DNA from: Provencibacterium sp. | Lineage (GTDB): Bacteria; Bacillota; Clostridia; Oscillospirales; Ruminococcaceae | Reading direction: 5' to 3' | Length of the DNA stretch: 64,000 nt | Assembly: GCA_022793895.1 (NCBI GenBank) | Contig: JAAWDS010000014.1 | Coordinates: 1 to 64,000, forward strand | In this document: positions 51,293-60,941 of the stretch, in pieces | How positions within the stretch are numbered: position 1 is the first letter of the stretch | How the letters are laid out: each line of letters starts with the position of its first letter | Made by a program: the position numbers and the translations under genes | Notes under the pieces: model-generated | What the model was told of the DNA's origin: nothing | The model's database searches: none | Seen by the model: the letters and a program-made list of their open reading frames with translations, nothing else

Positions 51293-53782
51293 ATGAAAAT
51301 AGAAAGTTCATCCAGCAGCTATGTAAACGGCAACTATTCCAGTAAGGGCTTTTCAGGTCTTGCTTCGGGTTTGGATACGGAGAGCATGGTTCAGGAGTTG
51401 CTTTCCGGCACCCAGGCGAAGATCGATAAACAGACCGGCCTCAAGCAGCAATTAGAGTGGAAGCAGGACTTATACCGGGATATCATCAAGGACCTGTTGA
51501 ACTTCAAGAATAAATATTTTGATCGCGTTTCTTCTACGGGTCTGAATACCAACGCCTTATATAATGCGATGTCGGCTATTTGCAATTCCTCGGCCGTTAA
51601 GGCGCTTGCCACCACCAATGCGGCGGTTGGCACCACCCGGATGGAGGTTGCTCAGTTGGCCACCAATACGGTGGTGAAATCCAGCGGCCGCGTCAGCGGA
51701 GCGCTGGCGGGCGATGTCGATTTGAGCCAGCTGAAGCGCGAGGTCGCCTTTGATGTGACGGTCGACGGTACGAAAAAGACGGTGGCGGTGGATTTGAGCG
51801 CGGCCACCACGGAGGAAGAGCTGCAATCAGCGCTGCAAGACGCGTTCACCAATGCCGGAGTTGACGTCACCGTTTCGATGAAGGATGGGAAGGTGGACTT
51901 CACCGGGGGAACGAATGTATCGAAGATCGCTGTTTCTTCTGATTCGACTGCGCTCGGCTTAGGGATGATAGGCTTGACGAGCAGCTCGGTCAGCTCGAAG
52001 ACCAACGGAAAGGTTTCGCTGGGCGGCGAAGTCGATCTGGATAACAAGCTGTCGCTGAACGTTTATCTGAACGGCGTAAAGAAAACGATCACGATCGACG
52101 ATCGGAAGGTTACGGATGCGGCTTCACTGGCGAAAGAGTTGCAAACGGAGATTAAGCGGGCGCATGGAGCGGGTATCACGGTCACCGAGCAGAACGGGCG
52201 TATCTCCCTTTCCGCTTCGGATATCGGCCAGGAGATCTATCTGACCGGCGACACCGCTATGCTGGATGCAATGGGCATGAAGGCCGGCCAATCCACCTCC
52301 ATCAACGGACAGATGAAGCTGAAGGACGTCACCTTCGCTACGCCGTTGCAGGGCGACAAGTTTACCTTTACCATTAACGGGAAAGAGTTTTCCTATTCGG
52401 GCGACACCATGTTGAACGATGTCCTCGCGGATATCAACAGCAGCGACGCCGGCGTACGCATTACCTTCGATTCGATGCGGGATGGGTTCTCGATTGAATC
52501 GACCAGCACCGGCTCTGGTTTTGATATTGAAATGAGCCAGTCGGAGGGCAACCTTTTGACCGCCCTCTTCGGCTCCTCCAATACCTTTACGAGCACCTCC
52601 GCGCTGACCCTGCCGGATGGTACGCAGGCCACGGCGGACTCCACCTTGGCGGATCTGGGTATTGATCCGGCGGGACTCTTTGGGAAGGGTATCGATGCGG
52701 ACACCACGCTCGGCGAGCTCGCCGAAAAGTCCGGCGGCCGCTATGCCTTCGATGCGGCGACCGGCGAGCTGAAAATGGACGCCTCGGTGGGCAGCCAGAC
52801 GCTCACCGACGCTGAAAAAGCCCTCTTCGGGGATGTGCAGCCCTCGGCTAGTTCCTTTGGCCAGACCATTGAAGGCAAAAACGCGGTGGTGCGCATCAAC
52901 GGCGTTTGGACCGAGCGCACGACCAACAGCTTTACGGCCAACGGCATCTATTTTGATCTGAAGACGACGACCGGAACCTATAAAACGGACGCGGACGGCA
53001 ACCTTGACATCCAGCGCAGCGCAGACGGCAATTCCTTCACCGTCGAACCGGCGGACGGCGCCTTTATTGATGAGGTGGTCGTCGAGGTTGAGCGCAACAC
53101 CGATCAGATTTATAACAAGATCACCGAATTTGTAAACGACTACAATGAGATGATCGAAAAGCTCAACGGCTATCTGGATGAGGATGCTACCTATAAGGAC
53201 TACGCTCCGCTGACCTCCGAGCAGAAGAAGGAGATGAGCGAGCGGGAGATCGAGCTCTGGGAGGAGAAGGCAAAAGGCGGCCTGCTGCGGCGCGACAATG
53301 CTATCAGCACCTTCCTGACCCAAATGCGTCAAGCGCTCTATGAACGGCCGGATGGATCCCCGATTGCGCTGTATGACATCGGAATCGAGACGAGCAGCGA
53401 ATGGCGCGACAAGGGCAAGCTGGAGATTGACGAAACCAAGCTGCGCGCGGCGATTGAGCAGAACACCGATGCGGTGGCTAACCTGTTCAACAACAAGGAA
53501 GGCGGTATCGCTACCCGGTTGAACGACATTCTCTACAACACGGCGAACGATTCTTCCGGTTCTCCTGGTACGTTGGTGCAGATCGCCGGCTTGAAGAACC
53601 GGGCGACCGATACCAACAACGAGCTCTACAACCGGATGAAGAAGATTGACGAGCAGATTGAACGGTTGAAAAACCAGTACAGCCAACAAAAGACGCGCTA
53701 CTGGAACCAGTTTAACGCGATGGAGCAGATGATCGCGCAGATGAACCAGCAGAGCGCATGGCTTACGCAGCAGCTTGGTTAA
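51293..53782 (+). CDS. fliD: Flagellar filament cap protein FliD
   Basis: Cap protein of 829 residues, longer than the usual 450-700. The N-terminal FliD domain starts FSGLASGLDTESMVQELLSG (about 18-37) and the C-terminal domain has NDYNEMIEKLNGYLDEDATY with the final coiled coil IDEQIERLKNQYSQQKTRYW. The enlarged middle (about 130-560) consists of flagellin-hook-IN-like beta repeats. CGGAGG precedes the ATG. It is exported and folds flagellin at the growing tip. A smaller FliD-like protein is at 40590. Confidence 0.94.
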   Translation: MKIESSSSSYVNGNYSSKGFSGLASGLDTESMVQELLSGTQAKIDKQTGLKQQLEWKQDLYRDIIKDLLNFKNKYFDRVSSTGLNTNALYNAMSAICNSSAVKALATTNAAVGTTRMEVAQLATNTVVKSSGRVSGALAGDVDLSQLKREVAFDVTVDGTKKTVAVDLSAATTEEELQSALQDAFTNAGVDVTVSMKDGKVDFTGGTNVSKIAVSSDSTALGLGMIGLTSSSVSSKTNGKVSLGGEVDLDNKLSLNVYLNGVKKTITIDDRKVTDAASLAKELQTEIKRAHGAGITVTEQNGRISLSASDIGQEIYLTGDTAMLDAMGMKAGQSTSINGQMKLKDVTFATPLQGDKFTFTINGKEFSYSGDTMLNDVLADINSSDAGVRITFDSMRDGFSIESTSTGSGFDIEMSQSEGNLLTALFGSSNTFTSTSALTLPDGTQATADSTLADLGIDPAGLFGKGIDADTTLGELAEKSGGRYAFDAATGELKMDASVGSQTLTDAEKALFGDVQPSASSFGQTIEGKNAVVRINGVWTERTTNSFTANGIYFDLKTTTGTYKTDADGNLDIQRSADGNSFTVEPADGAFIDEVVVEVERNTDQIYNKITEFVNDYNEMIEKLNGYLDEDATYKDYAPLTSEQKKEMSEREIELWEEKAKGGLLRRDNAISTFLTQMRQALYERPDGSPIALYDIGIETSSEWRDKGKLEIDETKLRAAIEQNTDAVANLFNNKEGGIATRLNDILYNTANDSSGSPGTLVQIAGLKNRATDTNNELYNRMKKIDEQIERLKNQYSQQKTRYWNQFNAMEQMIAQMNQQSAWLTQQLG

Positions 53783-53905
53783 GCGCGGTTGGGGATGCAG
53801 GATGGTGGGTTCTTTCGCCTTTAGGCTCGCGCCTGTTTGGCCGGAAAGGCTGGAATTTGGCGGGGCCAGGCCGGTTCGAGCTCCCAGAAAGGAATGGTCA
53901 TAAGA

Positions 53906-54280
53906 ATGGCTTTTAACCCATATACCAAGTATAAAGAGCAGTCCGTTATGACAATGACTCAGGGGGAGATGCTTGTCAAGCTATACGACGAGGCGGTGAA
54001 ACAGCTTAGCGGCGCCGCCCTGTATATCAAAGAAAAGGATTATGCGAAGGCGAACGTTGCGCTGCAAAAGACGCAGCGGATCCTGAATTACTTGACCAGC
54101 ACGTTGAACTTCAAATATGATATTTCCAACAACCTTGCGGCGCTGTATGATTTCTTCAATGCACAGATTGTGAAAGCCAACATCCACAAGGATGCCACGC
54201 TCCTTGAAGAAATTACCCCAATGATTGCCGAGCTGAGGGATACCTTTGCACAGGCGGATCGCCTTGCGAAAACTAAATAG
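53906..54280 (+). CDS. fliS: Flagellin export chaperone FliS
   Basis: Helical protein of 124 residues. MAFNPYTKYKEQSVMTMTQG, ELLVKLYDEA-type sequence and QKTQRILNYLTSTLNFKYDI define FliS. It binds flagellin and stops early polymerisation. The ATG at 53906 gives the normal length; the in-frame ATG at 53894 is too close to the AAAGGA site. A terminator follows at once. Confidence 0.93.
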   Translation: MAFNPYTKYKEQSVMTMTQGEMLVKLYDEAVKQLSGAALYIKEKDYAKANVALQKTQRILNYLTSTLNFKYDISNNLAALYDFFNAQIVKANIHKDATLLEEITPMIAELRDTFAQADRLAKTK

Positions 54281-54290
54281 CAGAGACGGC

Positions 54291-54327
54291 CAAGGAAGTC
54301 CCAGATTTTGGGACTTCCTTGTTTTTT
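54291..54327 (+). terminator. Terminator after fliS
   Basis: AAGGAAGTCCCA pairs with TGGGACTTCCTT, 4-base loop, then GTTTTTTG. It separates fliD-fliS from the cadherin-like/sortase pair. Confidence 0.9.
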
Positions 54328-54391
54328 GCGGGCTGTTGATTTTTTTGTGAAACCGCCGATGTATAAAGATGTACCCAAATTTTCGGTTTTA

Positions 54392-54419
54392 TGGTATAAT
54401 AGCCGCAGGCGGCTATTAT
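54392..54419 (+). promoter_or_regulatory. Extended -10 promoter and start-site hairpin before the cadherin-like gene
   Basis: TGGTATAAT (TG, one base, TATAAT at 54395-54400) overlaps a perfect hairpin ATAATAGCCGC/GCGGCTATTAT ending at 54419. The leader to 54582 is about 175 nt and includes GTCCG/CGGAC (54538-54551). It does not match the cyclic di-GMP riboswitch patterns I know. Confidence 0.5.
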
Positions 54420-54581
54420 ACGCTAAATTAATTTGGCCGCCCTATGGGCATGAAGCGGCTGTTCCTGTCTGGTTCGAGCTGCTTTATAGGCATGGCCAAG
54501 AACTTTCATTGTCTTTCGCTATAGGTGAATGGATTCGTCCGTCCTGCGGACATGGTTGGCAGAATATCTCTGGAGTGGGAT

Positions 54582-57500
54582 GTGAGAGCGTTGAAGATAA
54601 AAAAGATCCTTTGCAGGGGCCTCTCGTTGGTTTTGACGGGAGCGCTGCTTCTTTCTCCGAACAGCGCCTTGTTGGAGCGCGCCTGGGCCGCGGAAAACGA
54701 TGTGCTGGCTTTGGCTTTTACAGAGGGAAAGCCTCTCATCGCGGAGATCATCCGCGGCCAAAGGATAGGAATCAGGGCGAGCAATACCCAGAACTATGGT
54801 ATTAAAACGGGGGAGGATGCTCTGCTCATCTACAAGGCCGGCAATAATGAGCTCATTGAAAGTGGTTTTACCGTAATTCCCCCGGATAAATATGATGAAA
54901 ACTCGAACAAGGATGATTATCAATTAGTTGCCGAGAAAAACATCGTCGGCGGAAAGGTAACCGATACCAAAACGGACAGCTATAAGATAAACGCGAATTA
55001 CCGGGCGATGAAAAAGGAAGCCCGTACGGTTCTGAAAGAATCGGATGGCGAGGGCATAAATGCGGGCGGCACCCTTAAGCTGGCCGGGGACAGCGCCAAC
55101 ACCAGAATAGGGGTGGACGCTACCTCGAAGGCTACCTTAACCTATGACGGAACGAATTTAATGTTCGATTATGATGAAGCCAATCCGGGCGCTTTTAAGG
55201 ATTGGGAAAATCACGTGGCGGTGCAGGTCGATGCGACCGGAAGTTTCCCGGCCTTAGACGACGCCAGAACCGATAAGCCGCAAACCTACCGCTTTTACAT
55301 TAACCGGGAAGGCGGCGGTTATCACTTCGACTTTACGCCCCAAGCCTTCTATTATGAGGATGTGCAGGTTGAGACTGGTAAAGATGACCTGGGAAACCCG
55401 ATTTACGACACAAAGAGGGTGAAAACCTGGGGCTTGAAGGAGAACGATGTATTTGAGATTACCTTTGACTTTGTAAGAGCAAACGACCTGGATCTTACCG
55501 TCTATAGCCCGGTGGATGCGCTGGAAAGGGTGGTTGATCTCGCCCGGAACTCGACGCAGGATGTCCACAGCGGAACCGAGTATATCCAGATGGACAGCCC
55601 GAACGACGAGCTTTACTTCATCTCTGAGAATTTCAAGCTGCGCCAGCGGACCAGCATTTACAATCAGCCGGTGCTGCTTAGTTGGAAGTTCATCGATGAA
55701 AGCGGCGCCGAGCGTAAGGACGTTGTGCGGATTAACGAGACGCCGGATACCAATGGCTGGATAAAGGCGGTTGTAACGCCGGAACAGACCGATTTGAAGG
55801 GTTATTTGGAGGTCACGGCCGACTACACCGGCGATTTCTTCCCCATCGCGGATGGAGATGCGGATGTAAACGGCAACAACATTCGGCAGCGGGTGACAAA
55901 GAGGGTGGCCGTTACCATCCATGGCAACGGCGTGCCGGCCAGCTTTGGCGAAGTTAAATATACCATCGGCCAGAGCGGCGAGGGCAGCATGCCCTTCCCC
56001 AACACGATTTTTAAAATGGATAAGTACAAGGGCGGTATCCAGGGATATCCGGAGCCGCAATATCCTTGGATGGCCGTCTTCACGATTGAGCCCGGCCGGG
56101 AGAACGGCTTTGCGCGGGAAATCATCATCGATTCCAGCGAGCCAAGCGCGCTGACGGCGACTATCCAGCGCGGTGGGACCGGGGTCCCAACGGCCTACAC
56201 CTTTGGCAGCGTTTTCAAAAACGAAGGGGATAAGGAGAACCCGGATCCCATTACCTTTACGATCTATGCGGAAACGCCGGGCACGGTGACCAACCTGAAC
56301 TTCCGGTTCTTTATCGATGGAAACAACGTTCTCGTCGAGGATCCGCGCCCCGCAAAATCGCTGACGGTCAGCGTGACTGACACCTCGCCGGATGAACGGG
56401 CGGAGCTCTCCGAGCTGACCATCCGGGATAAAAAGAACAACCGCGTGGATCTGGAGGGCTTCACCTTTTCGCCCGAAGTCCATGAATATGCCTTTAATAT
56501 CGATTATGAAATCGAGAATGTCATTCTCAAGCCGACGGTTATACAGACGGCACAGAAGGATATTGGCGTCCGGGTGGAGTATTATAACGACCTGGGGCAA
56601 TGGATCGAGGCGGAGGACAATATCTGGGATGGGAAAAAGAGCTTCCAGAAAGCCTGGTATGACAACTATTTGGATCGGGATGACAGCACGGTAGAGGGGA
56701 AACCCTCGCTGAAATCTGCGGCCTGGGGAGGCATGCAGGTAAATCTTGTTACCCCAGGGCAGCCTGTGCGGGTGATCTATACCGTCCGGGCGCAGAACCC
56801 GAATATCACCAGTACTTACACCATCGAGATGACCCGGAACCTGCCGAGCGACGACAGCACCCTCAAATCCTTGCAGCTGGTGGATGAGGAGGGCGTGGAT
56901 CGGATGACCGATCCCATCCAGGTCGGTAAATTGGAGTATGAGATCCACATCCCTTACCGCATCGAGATGCTGCAGGTGCTGCCTGAGCTCAATCATCCCG
57001 GAGCCGTGCTTGATGAGGACAGCTACAATCCCCAGCTGATAAGAAAGGATCTCTTTGGCAGCAAGAACTGGCTGCATTTCCCCATCGATAAGGACAATAA
57101 TACGATGGATATGACCTTTGAGATCAACATTAAGGCGCAGAATGGGATGGCGGACGATGAATCGCATTACAAGATACACATCATCCGTGACGAGCCCAGC
57201 GATGTTTCAACGGCGGCTACCCTGGAGGTGACCGACGTCAACGAAAACACGCTGACCCTGAACCCGCCCTTCGCAGGCGTGCTGGAGGATGAGGCGGCGG
57301 CCTATACCGTGAGCGTCCCCTATATCACCGATAAGGTGCGCATTCGGGTCCATCCCGATGATCCTTATGCGAAGGTCCGTTTGGAATACTGGGTGAACAA
57401 CACCAAGCGCGAGCAGACCCCGGCGACCGACGCCCTCTCTAAACCGATTGATATCCCGGTGATGAGCGAGAGCGCTCCTTACTATGAAATCCTTGTCATT

Positions 57501-59141
57501 GTGGTAGCGGAGAGTGGGAAGGAGACCGTTTATAAGGTACACGTCGAGCGCGCCGAACCGGATACCGACGCCTACTTGGCCGGGTTGGATCTCAAGGATC
57601 TCGCCGGCGAGCTACAGGAGTTTGACGATCCGTTCAACCCGGAGGTGACAAGCTACACCGCCACGGTGCTTTATGCCACCGATAAGGTGACGGTCACGCC
57701 TACCGCCTCTTCCCCGACCGCCACCATTACGGTCAACGGCCGCAAGGTGGCAAGCGGTGAGGCCAGCTCCAGCATCCGGCTGGATTATCCGGGCGCGACG
57801 GATATTGAGGTAAAGGTGACGGCCCAGGATGAACAGACGGTGATGATCTACCGGATTCGGGTGAAGCGCGCCGAGCCTTCTACCGATTCCCGCCTGCGCG
57901 CCCTGGAGGTCAGCGACGTTGATCGGCTCAAGCCGGTGTTCACGCCGCGGACGCTCGAATACAAGGCGAATGTGAACGAGGGCGTTACCGAAGTGACCGT
58001 TACGGCAACCGCCAACGATCCCTTTGCGACCCTGCGCATCGACGGGAAAAACGCTACGAGCGGCCAGCCTAGCGAACCCATCGTCCTTATGGATATCTAC
58101 CAGACCGTTACGGTCGAGGTGACGGCGCAGGATGGCAAGAGCGTTACCGTCTATACGGTGGAGCTCTACAACACCAACATGGTGGAAAAGAGCTCGAACG
58201 CCGACCTATCCAACCTGAAGGTAGAATATGGGGCGATGACGCCCAAGTTTGCCTCTTCGGTTACGGCTTATGATGTGGCGGTGAAAGAGGACGCCTATTC
58301 CGTAGAGATCATCCCAACGCCGGCCGATCCGGCAGCGAAGGTTCAGGTGTTCGCCGGAACGCTGGAAATCGGCGATGAAGACGGGGACTTCGCTCAGGCC
58401 ATTGTGGACGGGGCGAATGAGTTCACCGTCCGGGTAACGGCGCCGGACGAATCGAAGCACAAGGATTACACCGTCACGGTCTACCGGAATGAAGAGGACC
58501 GGATGGGCGTATTGACCCCCATTACGGCGGAGGATATCGACTTTGAAGGCTCCGGGGATATCATCGTAGTGGATATCACCAAGTATACGCGGGTAGCCGC
58601 CGACGTCTTTAATACGCTGAAGGAGAAATACCCGGAAAAGACCATCATCTTTGAAGGAAACGATTATTCCCTCCAGTTTGATGCGGCGGACATTAAAAAG
58701 ATCATCCCGCATACCGAGGTCTTTGATTTCAGTCTGAGCTTTAATCCGCCCAACCGCGATAAAATCATGCGGCAGATCCGGCGCTACAGCGGGAACGACG
58801 GTATCCGCACTGTCCTTCTCCATTTCGGCGACAGCAAGGAGCTGCCCGCGCCTGCGCGCTTTACCATCAGCCTGGGCAGAAAGTACCGCAACGACCAGCT
58901 CTATTGGCACTATTGGAACGACGAGCGCTCCCGTATCGACTATTATGGGACGGTGGATACCAACTCCAAGGGCACCTTCGCCGTCAAGCTGGAACGGCTG
59001 GGAGATTATATTGTAGCCGATCAGCGCATTGTCGGTTCGGAGGATAAGTCGAACATGATTGCCTTGGATGGAGATTTGACCAAGGATACCTCGCTGCAAA
59101 AGAACAACCCGAATACCGGCGAACGGGGGAATGGCAGATGA
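54582..59141 (+). CDS. Giant secreted protein with cadherin-like beta-sandwich repeats
   Basis: Surface protein of about 1519 residues. A signal peptide (IKKILCRGLSLVLTGALLLS..., cleavage near AWA-AEN) is followed by a beta-rich N-terminal region to about 600. At least six cadherin-like (PF12733-type) repeats of 80-100 residues run from about 615 to 1310, each with the pattern L..L.V......F.P....Y...V......V.V.P....A...V and closing in YTV.V.R. A distinct tail follows. The C-terminus is NPNTGERGNGR: NPNTG resembles class B sortase signals, but no hydrophobic anchor follows it. The stop overlaps the sortase start. GTG 54582 (MRALKIKKILC) has GGAG 6-9 bases ahead; ATG 54525 lacks a site. Wall or polymer attachment by the coupled sortase is inferred. 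Confidence 0.85.
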   Translation: MRALKIKKILCRGLSLVLTGALLLSPNSALLERAWAAENDVLALAFTEGKPLIAEIIRGQRIGIRASNTQNYGIKTGEDALLIYKAGNNELIESGFTVIPPDKYDENSNKDDYQLVAEKNIVGGKVTDTKTDSYKINANYRAMKKEARTVLKESDGEGINAGGTLKLAGDSANTRIGVDATSKATLTYDGTNLMFDYDEANPGAFKDWENHVAVQVDATGSFPALDDARTDKPQTYRFYINREGGGYHFDFTPQAFYYEDVQVETGKDDLGNPIYDTKRVKTWGLKENDVFEITFDFVRANDLDLTVYSPVDALERVVDLARNSTQDVHSGTEYIQMDSPNDELYFISENFKLRQRTSIYNQPVLLSWKFIDESGAERKDVVRINETPDTNGWIKAVVTPEQTDLKGYLEVTADYTGDFFPIADGDADVNGNNIRQRVTKRVAVTIHGNGVPASFGEVKYTIGQSGEGSMPFPNTIFKMDKYKGGIQGYPEPQYPWMAVFTIEPGRENGFAREIIIDSSEPSALTATIQRGGTGVPTAYTFGSVFKNEGDKENPDPITFTIYAETPGTVTNLNFRFFIDGNNVLVEDPRPAKSLTVSVTDTSPDERAELSELTIRDKKNNRVDLEGFTFSPEVHEYAFNIDYEIENVILKPTVIQTAQKDIGVRVEYYNDLGQWIEAEDNIWDGKKSFQKAWYDNYLDRDDSTVEGKPSLKSAAWGGMQVNLVTPGQPVRVIYTVRAQNPNITSTYTIEMTRNLPSDDSTLKSLQLVDEEGVDRMTDPIQVGKLEYEIHIPYRIEMLQVLPELNHPGAVLDEDSYNPQLIRKDLFGSKNWLHFPIDKDNNTMDMTFEINIKAQNGMADDESHYKIHIIRDEPSDVSTAATLEVTDVNENTLTLNPPFAGVLEDEAAAYTVSVPYITDKVRIRVHPDDPYAKVRLEYWVNNTKREQTPATDALSKPIDIPVMSESAPYYEILVIVVAESGKETVYKVHVERAEPDTDAYLAGLDLKDLAGELQEFDDPFNPEVTSYTATVLYATDKVTVTPTASSPTATITVNGRKVASGEASSSIRLDYPGATDIEVKVTAQDEQTVMIYRIRVKRAEPSTDSRLRALEVSDVDRLKPVFTPRTLEYKANVNEGVTEVTVTATANDPFATLRIDGKNATSGQPSEPIVLMDIYQTVTVEVTAQDGKSVTVYTVELYNTNMVEKSSNADLSNLKVEYGAMTPKFASSVTAYDVAVKEDAYSVEIIPTPADPAAKVQVFAGTLEIGDEDGDFAQAIVDGANEFTVRVTAPDESKHKDYTVTVYRNEEDRMGVLTPITAEDIDFEGSGDIIVVDITKYTRVAADVFNTLKEKYPEKTIIFEGNDYSLQFDAADIKKIIPHTEVFDFSLSFNPPNRDKIMRQIRRYSGNDGIRTVLLHFGDSKELPAPARFTISLGRKYRNDQLYWHYWNDERSRIDYYGTVDTNSKGTFAVKLERLGDYIVADQRIVGSEDKSNMIALDGDLTKDTSLQKNNPNTGERGNGR

Positions 59142-60025
59142 AAAAGCTGCTGGCAGTTTTGGCTGTCCTCGTTGTAGCGGCGGGCGTTATCACCTATCTG
59201 GCGTTGGGAACCGATCTCTTTGCACGGCCGGAGCAGGCCGTCTCCGCAGCCTCCTCGGAGAGCTCGGAGGCGGCAAGCTCCTCCTCCTCCGCCTCCAGCG
59301 CTCCAGGACAGCTTGCCAAACGCAAGGCGCCGGCGACGGTCGCGGACCTTCTGGAGACCATTCAGTATGAAAAGGGCCAGAACCCGGATACGGTGGGGTG
59401 GTTGAGCATTCCGGATACCGATGTGGAGAACAGTGTGGTCCAATCCCACGACAACCATTACTATCTGCGGCGCACAGAACGCAGGGTGAGCGACATTTAC
59501 GGCTGCTATTTTGCGGACTATGAGTGCTCCTTCGGCCCGCGGGATGAGTTGAGCGCCAACACGGTGATCTATGGGCACAGCGATCTGAAGGATAATCCCG
59601 ATGGGCCGCGTTTCTCCCAGCTTTTCAAGTTTACCGAGGAATCCTTTGCCCGCAGTCATCCGATTCTTTCTTTCTCTACCGTCTATGAACCGATGGATTG
59701 GGAAATTTTCGCAGTTTTTTATGCCGACACCGGTTTTGCCTATAACCGTGTAGACTTTTCGGAGGAGGAGCGGGAGGCGCTTATTGCCGAAGCAAGGCGT
59801 AAATCCATCTATCACTATGAAACCGAGGTCTCTGCGGAGGATAAGCTCATCACTCTCTCCACCTGTACGGTGAAGTATGGCGAGCGGACGGATCAACGTT
59901 TTGTCGTGATGGCAAAGCTGATCCCTGCCGGCGCAGAAACGCCGAAGGAAGCGGCGTTGGCCCTGAACCCCAACCCGGAGCCGCCTGCTTTCGCAGCCGG
60001 CGGCAGCGCGGCGGCCGGGGTTTAG
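59138..60025 (+). CDS. srtB: Class B sortase
   Basis: Membrane-anchored transpeptidase of 295 residues. An N-terminal helix (about 3-23) precedes a Ser/Ala linker and the catalytic domain from about 68. Catalytic residues are His147 (VIYGHSDL), Cys243 (TLSTCTVKYGE) and Arg254 (TDQRFVV). The helix between His and Cys (EEEREALIAEARRKSIY) is the class B insertion. The ATG overlaps the stop of the cadherin-like gene (ATGA), so the two proteins are made together and that protein is the likely substrate. The last 30 residues are Pro/Ala-rich. It lies between fliS and flgB, an unusual place for a sortase. Confidence 0.95.
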   Translation: MKKLLAVLAVLVVAAGVITYLALGTDLFARPEQAVSAASSESSEAASSSSSASSAPGQLAKRKAPATVADLLETIQYEKGQNPDTVGWLSIPDTDVENSVVQSHDNHYYLRRTERRVSDIYGCYFADYECSFGPRDELSANTVIYGHSDLKDNPDGPRFSQLFKFTEESFARSHPILSFSTVYEPMDWEIFAVFYADTGFAYNRVDFSEEEREALIAEARRKSIYHYETEVSAEDKLITLSTCTVKYGERTDQRFVVMAKLIPAGAETPKEAALALNPNPEPPAFAAGGSAAAGV

Positions 60026-60125
60026 ACAGGCGGGATGTTTAATAGTGAAAAACGGGCAGGACCGCCTGGCGGAAATGCTGTTTTTATCTTGATTTTAAGC
60101 CGCCTTTGGCGGAAAGGAGGTTCTT

Positions 60126-60494
60126 ATGTTTCTGGATGACAGCTCTTTAGCGATTATGCGCGCAAGTTTGAACGGTTTGCAGGTGAAACAGCAGGTAATT
60201 GCCCACAACATTGCAAACTATGAAACGCCAGACTACAAAGCTCGAACGGTGACATTTGAAGAGGTGTTTGCGAAGGCCACCAAGGATGGCATGGTCAGCG
60301 ATGAGAGAACGCAGTATCTCGCGCGGATAGCGACCAACACCAACACCGAAATGCGTTTGGATGGCAACAACGTGGATCTGGAGCGCGAAAATCTGGAGCT
60401 CTTCGATACCTATTTGCAGGCGTCCTACCTCTATCAGAAAATTGGCGGACAGTTTTCCAACCTCCGCTATGTACTCAACCAAGCTATGAAATAA
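60126..60494 (+). CDS. flgB: Flagellar basal-body rod protein FlgB
   Basis: Rod protein of 122 residues. VIAHNIANYETPDYKARTV (about 21-39) is the flagellar rod-domain signature. GGAAAGGAGG precedes the ATG. It begins the flgB-flgC-fliE-fliF-fliG series, the usual start of the main clostridial flagellar operon. Confidence 0.96.
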   Translation: MFLDDSSLAIMRASLNGLQVKQQVIAHNIANYETPDYKARTVTFEEVFAKATKDGMVSDERTQYLARIATNTNTEMRLDGNNVDLERENLELFDTYLQASYLYQKIGGQFSNLRYVLNQAMK

Positions 60495-60515
60495 AATGAA
60501 TAGGAGGATGAAGGA

Positions 60516-60941
60516 ATGCTGAGTTCTCTGAGTATTGCCGGGTCTGCCCTGACGGCGGAGAGATACCGTATGAACGTTGCTTTGCAGAATCTGGCGAACA
60601 TCAGCACAACCCGGACCGCCGAGGGTGAGCCATACCGGCGCAAGCAGGTGGTTTTTGAGGAGCGGGCCGTTGATTTTAAGCGGATTCTGGAAACCGAGCA
60701 AGGAAAGGTCAACGGCGGCGTCCGCGTTGCGGAGGTAGTCTCCAGCCAGCGGGATTTTAACCCGGTTTATGACCCTACCCACCCCGACGCCAACGAAGAG
60801 GGCTACGTGATGTACCCGAACGTAAACCGCGCGGAGGAGCAGGTGGATCTCATGGCGGCCTCGCGGGCCTATGAGGCAAACCTGACCGCTTTGAACGTTA
60901 TCAAGTCAACGGCGCTGAAGGCGCTCGAAATTGGGAAATAG
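60516..60941 (+). CDS. flgC: Flagellar basal-body rod protein FlgC
   Basis: Rod protein of 141 residues. The N-terminal rod signature is RMNVALQNLANISTTRT, and the C-terminal YPNVNRAEEQVDLMAASRAY is the FlgC tail. It lies 21 bp after flgB. Confidence 0.95.
   Translation: MLSSLSIAGSALTAERYRMNVALQNLANISTTRTAEGEPYRRKQVVFEERAVDFKRILETEQGKVNGGVRVAEVVSSQRDFNPVYDPTHPDANEEGYVMYPNVNRAEEQVDLMAASRAYEANLTALNVIKSTALKALEIGK

Noticed and set aside
52124-53689. 521-codon minus-strand frame opposite fliD
   Set aside because: Antisense shadow; no ribosome site and low-complexity composition.
54400-54581. Cyclic di-GMP riboswitch before the cadherin-like gene
   Set aside because: Expected by analogy with regulated adhesins, but the conserved riboswitch segments are not visible in the leader.
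55254-57179. 641-codon minus-strand frame opposite the cadherin-like gene
   Set aside because: Antisense shadow of a repeat-rich gene with a clear signal peptide and domains.
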